From NCBI RefSeq assembly GCF_000243675.2, contig NZ_AHMM02000016.1, forward strand, positions 128,382-192,381: a DNA stretch of 64,000 bases. Direction: 5' to 3'. The number at the start of each line of letters is the position of its first letter. Position 1 is the first letter of the stretch. Positions 57,559 to 64,000 of this stretch are shown here, one piece after another. The notes beneath the pieces were generated by a model, which was given only the letters and a program-made list of their open reading frames with translations, searched no databases and had not been told where the DNA came from. A program made the position numbers and the translations under genes. The stretch is from Leptospira inadai serovar Lyme str. 10. Its GTDB lineage: Bacteria > Spirochaetota > Leptospiria > Leptospirales > Leptospiraceae.

Positions 57559-58404
57559 TTATGTTTTTTTCGAAAGACGCGATTGGGCAGACCGTAGCTC
57601 CCCATCCGCAATCTTTAGAGTCAATTCGGGAAAATGTCTGGCTAGGAAGTACTGAAGCCAGGAGTCCCAGGTAGCGTATCCGAAAAATTTCCTGGACGGT
57701 AACCAGTCGATCAAGGCTTTAGCTACAGTATCCACGGAATGAGTCGCATTCAATGCGGAACCCATTTCAATCTCTTTACATAGTGGAGGCTTATCTTCGT
57801 TCTCTTTCGACAGACCGGGAGTGTCGGTAGTCGGCGGTAGGAACAGTTTTACTCGAACGTTATGTAACAGCATCTCTTGCCTAAAAGCCTGTGAAAATCC
57901 TACGATCGCGAATTTACTCGCGGAATAAGCCGAGTATCCGTAAACGGATAAGATCGCTAGCATAGAAGAAACGAACACGATATCTCCCGAACGCTGCCGA
58001 GTGAAATGGGATTGAAACGCTTTTGCTAAATTCACATGCCCGAAAAAATTCACATCCATCAGCCGGCGAAATGCGCTTTCGTCCAAAGTTTCCACCGTTC
58101 CCGCCTGAGCGTAACCGGTATTGCAGATTAAAATGTCGAGGCCGCCTAGGGTATCCAGTACCTTCTCAGCGGCGAGACCGACTTTAACCGAATCGGATAC
58201 GTCTACGATCACATGTCCGAAAATCGCCGACGAACTACCGCAATCCTTCAATTCCTCGAGCGTTTTCAGCAAGCCGGATTCTCCTCTCGCGCCGATCATT
58301 ACGCTTGCCCCTAATTTAGCGAACGACATAGCAAGACCTTTTCCGATCCCGGCGGATCCGCCGGCGATAAAGATTTTTTTACCCTGAAACGGAGATGGAT
58401 TCAT
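57559..58404 (-). CDS. Short-chain dehydrogenase, 3-ketosphinganine reductase-like
   Basis: 281 residues from the ATG at 58404, with AAGGAAG 9 bases upstream. The Rossmann motif is IFIAGGSAGIGKGLA, the active site YSAYSASKFAI (Y-x3-K) with Ser in FVSSML, and the N-terminal loop ICNTGYAQAG replaces the usual NNAG. The PPTTDTPGLSKENEDKPP segment strongly recalls 3-ketodihydrosphingosine reductases (PP-D-TDTPG-x-x-EN-x-x-KP). The extended C-terminus may help membrane contact. Reaction by analogy: NADPH reduction of a keto group next to an amine on a long chain. The C45 hydrolase gene lies 217 bases upstream on the same strand. A general SDR with another substrate cannot be excluded. Confidence 0.78.
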   Translation of the reverse strand: MNPSPFQGKKIFIAGGSAGIGKGLAMSFAKLGASVMIGARGESGLLKTLEELKDCGSSSAIFGHVIVDVSDSVKVGLAAEKVLDTLGGLDILICNTGYAQAGTVETLDESAFRRLMDVNFFGHVNLAKAFQSHFTRQRSGDIVFVSSMLAILSVYGYSAYSASKFAIVGFSQAFRQEMLLHNVRVKLFLPPTTDTPGLSKENEDKPPLCKEIEMGSALNATHSVDTVAKALIDWLPSRKFFGYATWDSWLQYFLARHFPELTLKIADGELRSAQSRLSKKT

Positions 58405-58621
58405 CGGTTCTTTCTTCCTTTAGCCCTAGTTGCGCCAGGAACGCTGGCATAGTAGTGATACATATTCTTTATTCTCCATTACGGTCAATTTTAAATACCA
58501 TAATATAGTAATGTTTCTCGGGGAGAAAGAGTCATACAAGCTCATTCCAACCGAAGATAAGAAGTTGACGCCCATTGCGGTTTCTTGGAAAATTCGCTTC
58601 CGTTCTCGCTTGGATCCCCGC

Positions 58622-60361
58622 TCAAAGTTCGTTTGCGTCCACTAAAAGAAAATTGGGAGAGACTTTTCTTAGCTTTCTTGCGGAGTAGCTTCCGTTATCG
58701 GTGAAGGCCTTTTTTTTCCAGACGAAGTTTTCGGCGGAGTCGTTTCCTTTCTGAATCTTACGATAGATATGTTCGGATCTCTTTTCTTTCCCGGAAGCGG
58801 CCAAGGTTCTTGCAAGCCAGAGCTCCGCCTGCTGTTTACGAAAAGATGACGATTCCGAGGCAATCGCTTCTTCCAAAAGTTGCACTCCTTGTCTAAACCG
58901 ATCTTTTTCCAAATGCAGTAATGCCTCCAAAAACAAGAGAGACGGATCATTTACGGCGTATCGACCCGCCAATTGGAGTTCCTCGATTACTTTGTCCAGG
59001 TCGGAGGAAGTCGCAATGTCGTTCAATAACATAGCATTTTTATAATGTTTAACCGCTATTCTCGGTTCCGAATTATCCGCCTTACCGTTCTGTGATTGAG
59101 CTTTCTGAGGGAGGTTTATGATTTTATGACCGGGGGAGTCCCAACGAATCGGAATTTCAATATACGGGCCGTTGCCGGTCGGCGCCGTTCCCACCGAAAT
59201 ATGGATTTTTTCGGCTTCCGGACTCATGATGACCGATTTTACCGAAGTAATCTGTCTGATAGTCGAACCCATTACCCTTTGAGCGCCGCTTGTCGGATCG
59301 ATTGAGTCGTTTAACAAATTCTGCAGATCGATTACGCTCGTACCTTTCTTCTTTTGCTCGTCCAAGAGTTGTCGTGCACGACTATACCTACTATGACTGT
59401 GATGGTAAAAAACCGGAGCCGCCAACAATTCTCCGTGCTGTAGTCGAGAGCTTAGATAATGATTCGTATTCACGAAACTCTCGGCTCCTTGATTGGAATA
59501 CGTTACATCCACATCCCCATAGTTGGTTTCTATCACGGCAGCCTTAGGACCTTTTTCCGAATGATTCGTAACTATTGCCCCCCAGGTGGAATTAATTTTG
59601 TGGGATCTTGCTATTCTTGCAGCCTCATCTATCGTTTTGGCTTCGGAAATAATTTCATGACCGAAGTCGATTACTCCTAATCCTCCAAAGCCGATTTTTC
59701 TATGGAATCTGGTATGAAACGCGATCGTTAAACCGGCTTCGTTGAACGCGGTGATACCCGGAACATCCGCGCCCCGACATGCGATGTAACCGTATCGCAA
59801 GCCGTTCGTCGGAGTACAAAACACGATGATCGGTCGTAGGTCCCAAACATCGACTCCGGGAAAATCGAAGTTACGGGCATGGTACAAATTTCCGTCACGG
59901 CTTTGGTCTCCCCAAACTGCAACACTCGTGCATGCCGGAACCAATTGCGAGTTCCCCCAACCGGTGATGTGGCCTAACTCGGGAAGAATTTGAATTTTCC
60001 CCAAGAGACCTACAGCATTTTGAAATGCGTCCATGGTAAATAGTTCTCTTTCGATTCGGGAAGATTGACCGGCCACCGCTAATGCGGCAAGGGTCCGTTT
60101 AGAGAATTCCAAGGGTCTATGCTTCCTCATTTTGCCCTGTAGTACTTTTACGAAAAGAGAGGTGACTCCCTTAGCCAAGGCATTCCGACTTCCCCTAGGC
60201 ATACTGCCTAAGAGCAAGTTTTGAGCCATGGCAGGATAGAAATCGAAGATCGGTTCGAACTGACCTATAACGTTCATGATTTCGCCGAACTGTCGGCCCA
60301 TTTCCTCTTGGGTTCCTTTGAGCTGTAAAACTGCCAGTGGGTGCGTCTGTTGCTGATTCAT
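58622..60361 (-). CDS. C45-family Ntn-hydrolase (autoproteolytic acyltransferase/amidase) with TPR tail
   Basis: 579 residues. The autoproteolysis site is LVPACTSVAVWG with Cys near residue 145, followed by DQSRDGNLYHARNFDFPG, the (C)TS...G..RN.D pattern of C45 acyl-CoA:6-APA-like enzymes. Cleavage before that Cys would give about 144- and 435-residue chains with Cys as N-terminal nucleophile. Later family features are ADVPGITAFNEAGLTIAFHT and FVNTNHYLS. The last 130 residues look like TPR repeats (DPSLLFLEALLHLEKDRF). There is no signal peptide. It probably makes or breaks an amide between a fatty acid or peptide and an amine. It is divergent from the AraC gene and upstream of the SDR gene. 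Confidence 0.83.
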   Translation of the reverse strand: MNQQQTHPLAVLQLKGTQEEMGRQFGEIMNVIGQFEPIFDFYPAMAQNLLLGSMPRGSRNALAKGVTSLFVKVLQGKMRKHRPLEFSKRTLAALAVAGQSSRIERELFTMDAFQNAVGLLGKIQILPELGHITGWGNSQLVPACTSVAVWGDQSRDGNLYHARNFDFPGVDVWDLRPIIVFCTPTNGLRYGYIACRGADVPGITAFNEAGLTIAFHTRFHRKIGFGGLGVIDFGHEIISEAKTIDEAARIARSHKINSTWGAIVTNHSEKGPKAAVIETNYGDVDVTYSNQGAESFVNTNHYLSSRLQHGELLAAPVFYHHSHSRYSRARQLLDEQKKKGTSVIDLQNLLNDSIDPTSGAQRVMGSTIRQITSVKSVIMSPEAEKIHISVGTAPTGNGPYIEIPIRWDSPGHKIINLPQKAQSQNGKADNSEPRIAVKHYKNAMLLNDIATSSDLDKVIEELQLAGRYAVNDPSLLFLEALLHLEKDRFRQGVQLLEEAIASESSSFRKQQAELWLARTLAASGKEKRSEHIYRKIQKGNDSAENFVWKKKAFTDNGSYSARKLRKVSPNFLLVDANEL

Positions 60362-60400
60362 ATTCTTAGGATATCATCAGAGATACGTATATCGACCGCT

Positions 60401-60436
60401 CCTATAGGTTAGGGCGTTCTATCCTATCGGATAGGA
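60401..60436. promoter_or_regulatory. Palindrome cluster between the C45 and AraC genes, candidate operator
   Basis: A perfect 7+1+7 palindrome TCCTATC-G-GATAGGA (60422-60436) lies 14 bases from another palindrome CCTATAGG (60401-60408), both built on CCTAT/ATAGG. They sit 40-75 bases upstream of the C45 start and about 125-160 bases upstream of the AraC gene, where a shared regulator would bind. Confidence 0.55.
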
Positions 60437-60559
60437 CATTTTCTTTGCCCATCGTTCCTGCTTATTTTTTAAATTGTCGGATTTGATCCGATTTCCAAGT
60501 TCGAGAAGGATTTTTCGGCTTATATCGTTCCAAGAACGGCAAAAAGATATGGAAGAGGA

Positions 60560-61714
60560 ATGATTCCTGAGGATTCATTGAAAAAGAACAACGGTATGGA
60601 ATTCATTCACTACGGCTTAAAAACGATGATCTACTTCGGAGCGGGGATTTCATTTCTCTATGCATTCCTCGAGATCGTTAAGCGAAACTCTTCCAGCAAA
60701 TTATTAGTGTTAGTGATGTTTTTAACCGGAACAATTCTCATTCGGTACGGTTGGTACTCCGATTCGAAACATACGGAGAATCCGTATTTATTTCTATTTC
60801 TTCACACTAGCATAACTCTCGTCGGTCCTTTGATTTATCTTTACGGAAGTTCCCGCCTTCACAAATCCTTGGACGAAAACGTCGGCCTCCGAAATCTCGC
60901 GATTAAATACGGCGCTCATTTTTTTCTTCCTTCTTTCGTTGCCATTTCCGAAATTTTCTATTTTCAAAAGGATTCTATAGAATTGCGATACCTAGTTCGG
61001 CAAAGTGCGGTTCAATTCGATTGGGATTTAATACATTTCGGGACGCTAATCGCCTGTGTTCAAGTCTCCGTGTATTCTTTATTCTGCTTACATATCTATC
61101 ATAAGATAAGCCGTAGATACGAGATTTACGAGCTTAAGTTGGTTTGGATTATTCTTCTCTTACCGGTGATTGCTAATAGCATGATCGGACCTGCTTTCTT
61201 TTTAAAGAATTTTCTTTTATTCGAAATCGGAGCCGCCTGTATAAGTGTAATCGTTCTGATGATGTTCGTTTTGAAGGAAAGATACCCTAGCTTTTTTAAG
61301 GAAATCGATCTGGTCATTCAAACCGCCAAATACCAAAATACCAGCCTTCTTCCGAAAGATATTCAACAAGCGGACGAAAGGCTGAAAGAAATATTGGAAC
61401 GGCAAAAATTCTATCGTGATAGCGAACTTCGCCTAACGGACTTAGCTGCGGGTCTGGGGTTGACGGTTCACCAAACTTCTCGCTATTTGAACGAAATCCA
61501 TAAAATGAGTTTTTACGAATTAATAAACCATTATAGAGTCAAGGAAGCCTGCAGACTTTTAATCGCCAATCCTAAAACATCGGTGTTGGAGATCGGTTTT
61601 GAAGTAGGCTTTAATTCTAAATCTACCTTTAACTCCCAATTCGTAAAAGCAACTGGAATGTCCCCGGCGTTATACAGAAGAAAATTTAACGGAGTCCAAA
61701 CCGCAGACGTTTGA
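60560..61714 (+). CDS. Membrane-embedded AraC-family transcriptional regulator
   Basis: 384 residues. About seven hydrophobic segments occupy residues 18-245 (for example MIYFGAGISFLYAFLEIV, LVWIILLLPVIANSMIGPAFF region). The C-terminal 100 residues are an AraC helix-turn-helix: LTDLAAGLGLTVHQTSRYLNEIHKMSFYELINHYRVKEACRLL (region), then VLEIGFEVGFNSKSTFNSQFVKATGMSPALYRRKF, the classic second helix-turn-helix signature. The start is ambiguous: the ATG at 60560 has GAGGA too close, and a TTG six codons later has GAGGA at better spacing. It is divergent from the C45/SDR genes, which it may control. Such membrane AraC proteins are common in Leptospira. Confidence 0.85.
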   Translation: MIPEDSLKKNNGMEFIHYGLKTMIYFGAGISFLYAFLEIVKRNSSSKLLVLVMFLTGTILIRYGWYSDSKHTENPYLFLFLHTSITLVGPLIYLYGSSRLHKSLDENVGLRNLAIKYGAHFFLPSFVAISEIFYFQKDSIELRYLVRQSAVQFDWDLIHFGTLIACVQVSVYSLFCLHIYHKISRRYEIYELKLVWIILLLPVIANSMIGPAFFLKNFLLFEIGAACISVIVLMMFVLKERYPSFFKEIDLVIQTAKYQNTSLLPKDIQQADERLKEILERQKFYRDSELRLTDLAAGLGLTVHQTSRYLNEIHKMSFYELINHYRVKEACRLLIANPKTSVLEIGFEVGFNSKSTFNSQFVKATGMSPALYRRKFNGVQTADV

Positions 61715-61777
61715 TTTTTAGAAACGAGTTGCGGGTACTATGACTTATGCAACTGCAGTCCAGGCCGGCTACCGACT

Positions 61778-61990
61778 ATGCCCTTATTTTTTGTCAGTAA
61801 CGCAATCTATCCGATTGAAATCATGTCCGATTGGCTTAAAGTAATCTCCCATGTGAATTCTCTTACTTACGTGATCGATGCTCTTCGTTCCTCAATGCCG
61901 GACTTTCCCTTAAATTTCGGAGTTCCGTTTATCTCCTCGTTTTTGGTAGTTCTTATCGGCGGGAGATTATACAAAAGGGTGGGGGCATAA
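61778..61990 (+). pseudogene. C-terminal remnant of an ABC-2 type transporter permease
   Basis: 70 residues that match only the end of a DrrB/ABC-2 permease: MPLFFVSNAIYPIEIMSDWLKVISHVNSLTYVIDALRSSM, then a last membrane helix (VPFISSFLVVLIGGRLYKRVG). The conserved PLFFLSNA..P...MP.WL....NPLTY..D.LR pattern is complete for this region, but the frame just upstream codes nothing similar. The first roughly 200 residues and the ATPase partner are gone. It is a relic, 63 bases after the AraC gene. Confidence 0.72.
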
Positions 61991-62287
61991 ACTTTTTTTT
62001 ATTCGTCTTGAACTCTTTTCATATGCGTCCCTATTTACTTATAGGAATTTCCATCAGTTTAAATTCTTGGAAAATAACAAAAAAATGTGGCCTTTCCATT
62101 ATAAACTATAAAAATCGGGCGATCCGGGGTCAAATACGGATATATTTTGTAGTCGTTTAGCAATAAGGACTCAATTCCGACTTTGCGAGCCAGTTAAGAC
62201 GTATCCAAATAATTTTTTCTTTTACTGGACCGCGAAACTCTAAAAAGGCTATTCGATCTTTATCAATTCAATGGAGACGGGAAAAAG
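61991..62287. other. Non-coding gap
   Basis: 297 AT-rich bases between the permease remnant and the L,D-transpeptidase-like gene. An eight-T run follows soon after the remnant stop. No gene or clear hairpin was recognised. Confidence 0.45.
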
Positions 62288-62944
62288 ATGAACTTGGCGG
62301 ATTTGGCCAGTAAATTAATCGAATATGAAAGCCGCACCTATCATGATCAAACCGGAAAACCGATCATCGATCTCGATAATAAATTCGCTATTTTTGGAAT
62401 TCGAGGTTATACGCTCCCGAATAACGTTTTAACGAAGAATGACGATAAAATTAACGCCTATAACGACTCGCTGATTCTGCTCAGAAAAACGACCCAATTG
62501 GAATGCCATTCGTACAATGCTACGTTAGATCCCGGATTGACTTGGTTACGAATGGCAATGAATCCGTTAGGAACCGCGCGATTAAAAGAAGGTCTCTATA
62601 AATATAAAATCGGGATTCACCGAGGACATCCCGCGTTGAATCAAGACTCTCAGGTTACGGTCCAAAGATACAAGGAGCATTCGGATCAATCGCCCTGGGT
62701 TTCCTGGAAAGAAGAAAAACCGAGCGTTTTCCAGACGGGTTGGTTCGGCATCGATATTCACGCTAAATCGACTCCGTCGGAAGAGGTAAATGCCGCCAGC
62801 GCCGGATGCAGCGTAGTGGATAGCACTTGGGAAGGGTCGCTTTGGAAGGAATTTTTCGGTTTTATCCAGTCGGTAAAAGCTACGCAATCGTTTTACTACT
62901 ATTGCGTGTTAGACCAAGCAACTGTGGACGGTTTAGTCCAATGA
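62288..62944 (+). CDS. L,D-transpeptidase-like (YkuD-type catalytic motif) protein
   Basis: 218 residues. The segment GWFGIDIHAKSTPSEEVNAASAGCSVV carries the arrangement of a group of small bacterial and phage proteins with an L,D-transpeptidase-type fold: His in GIDIHA and Cys in SAGCSVV, as in H...S-x-GC of YkuD enzymes. An upstream YKIGIHRGHPALNQ segment is also typical of that group. If active it would form or cut peptidoglycan crosslinks through a Cys thioester. No signal peptide is visible, which is odd for a wall enzyme and resembles phage-derived members. It stands between a decayed permease and an IS66 end, so it may be transferred cargo. The N-terminal part is unrecognised. Confidence 0.58.
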   Translation: MNLADLASKLIEYESRTYHDQTGKPIIDLDNKFAIFGIRGYTLPNNVLTKNDDKINAYNDSLILLRKTTQLECHSYNATLDPGLTWLRMAMNPLGTARLKEGLYKYKIGIHRGHPALNQDSQVTVQRYKEHSDQSPWVSWKEEKPSVFQTGWFGIDIHAKSTPSEEVNAASAGCSVVDSTWEGSLWKEFFGFIQSVKATQSFYYYCVLDQATVDGLVQ

Positions 62945-63086
62945 AATTCTGAGAAAGTATTAATTTCAGTCCGGGATCGATAATTTTTTGATAAGGAATA
63001 AAGTTTTCGCGTTGCGACTCAAATTTGGAATTTTGATCATCGCACGCGTAGGCCTTGACGCGAACCGGCATAAACGGCGGATTACG

Positions 63087-64000
63087 GTAAGCGATCAATT
63101 AACCCCATCCCATAGCGTTTGAAAAAAGACTTTCAAAATCTTGTGTTGAATGGGAGGCAGGCACCCCTTCGAAAAGAGTACGAAGGACGGCATAGGGATC
63201 TCTTTTGTTAGCGATAGCGGTTTGAACGATAGAAAAAAAGAAAGTGCTGGCCTCAGCTCCGTCAGGGCTGCCTGAGAATAGCCAATTCTTTCGTCCGATT
63301 ACGAAGGGCCGAATTCCATTTTCGACAAGATTGTTATCGATATAAAATTCTCCATGAGAAAGATAAATCGTCAATCGCTCCCATTCGTTTAAGGTATAGC
63401 GAATTGCCTCGCCGATCGGACTCTTTGGAAGGACTTGAGAATAGGCACTGTCTAAGAATGTTTTTAAATCATCCAAAATAGGTTTTGATTTTTCTTCCCT
63501 GATTTTTTGAATCTTTGAAAATAAACACAGAGAGTGAAGTTTTTGTTTTCGAATTTCTTTTTCGACCGCGTAGACCTCTCATACACTTGTTATGACATAT
63601 TGCAATACGATCTTCTTCCGACTGCCAGACCGAGTAAAATTTCCTTCTCGCGTGCGCGAAGCATCCTCCATGAAGCACTCCTTTCCAATTTCTAAAATTG
63701 GAATCATAGCTACTAAAAGCGTCGGTCTGAATACAACCCTGGTATCGATTCAAGAATTTCGGGATGAACTCCGCAGACCTTGTTTCTCTATAAAGATAAA
63801 GTAATACCGGTTTATCCGGATGACCTCCTCGAAACAGCCACATATACGACTTAGTCGTATTGGATCTGTTCGGTTCTTTCATTACTTGAAGCGTAGTTTC
63901 GTCTATCCCGATCAAAGATCCTTCGAGTAACTGTTGTTTTAAAATAGAAACGAATGGCTTGCACTTCTCATACACTTGTTTTGTCCAATTGCACATCGTT
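63087..64000 (-). mobile_element. IS66-family insertion sequence (partial, right-hand end inside window)
   Basis: The terminus appears to be GTAAGCG at 63087-63093, the usual outermost sequence of IS66-family inverted repeats. It lies just 12 bases outside the transposase stop. The 8 bases outside (GGATTACG, 63079-63086) would be one half of the 8-bp target duplication typical of the family. The other end lies beyond the window. The transposase inside is frameshifted. Confidence 0.75.
63099..64000 (-). pseudogene. IS66-type transposase (TnpC-like), frameshifted and running off the window
   Basis: The upstream frame (about 63590-64000) encodes LCNW-type MCNWTKQVYEKCKPF, then LIGIDETTLQVM with the catalytic Asp, SYMWLFRGG, TDAFSSYDSNF and HGGCFAHARRKFYSVWQS. 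The frame is then lost near 63577-63591. The next frame continues with YAVEKEIRKQKLHSLCLFS and KSKPILDDLKTFLDSAY, the C-terminal half with HGEFYIDNNLVENGIRPFVIGRKNWLFSGS (region; catalytic Glu in VENGIRP) and a closing FFSIVQTAIANKRDPYAVL. A one-base-type shift between the two halves explains the break. The N-terminus lies past 64000. Confidence 0.85.

Overview
The window reads as chromosomal DNA of a spirochaete of the Leptospira type. The signs are lipoproteins with spirochaetal-style lipoboxes, frequent TTG starts, membrane-anchored AraC and LuxR regulators, and a giant hybrid Ser/Thr kinase-ATPase-GAF-phosphatase. I cannot name the species. Most genes are recognisable housekeeping or envelope genes. 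The strand changes often and operons are short.

Layout. 1-10354: a 5'-truncated alpha-2-macroglobulin gene next to pbpC (periplasmic defence and murein repair), a MoxR ATPase/VWA pair, and a YceI-like protein behind a multi-histidine membrane protein. 10590-14374: SlyD, a UvrD-type helicase and a SprT-like metalloprotease in a tight minus-strand run, plus a small unknown gene. 14835-22689: FadH, LeuA, a small VOC protein, a queuosine-precursor transporter, a GH18 hydrolase and a Sua5-type tRNA enzyme. Repeats (a small element nested inside another of its kind) fill the gap between the VOC and transporter genes. 22686-32763: SppA, UvrA, a degenerate acyl-CoA dehydrogenase, a zinc CDF exporter, an OmpA-domain coiled-coil protein, MgtE and a lipoprotein.

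32764-42005 looks accessory. Gaps are long and AT-rich, and it holds two lipoproteins, a small gene with a near-consensus promoter, an unrecognised two-gene operon (35278-37149), a kinase-less membrane sensor-like protein, an aminopropyltransferase-like enzyme, a LuxR-type membrane regulator and a further copy of the small repeat. 42006-47939 is the giant kinase/phosphatase. 48128-57348 is a metal-efflux locus: czcCBA plus an unknown envelope protein, divergent from a two-component system. The region between them carries four TTAG motifs at an exact 11-bp period. 57559-61714 pairs a ketosphinganine-reductase-like SDR with a C45 Ntn-hydrolase, divergent from an AraC regulator across a perfect palindrome. 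The right edge is decayed: an ABC-2 permease fragment, an L,D-transpeptidase-like gene and a frameshifted IS66 transposase that runs off the window.

No tRNA, rRNA, CRISPR array or complete prophage was seen. The most novel-looking items are the nested repeat, the phased operator, the protease-helicase coupling, the SDR/C45 module and the unknown pair at 35278-37149. All functional statements rest on motif recognition by eye, without database searches.
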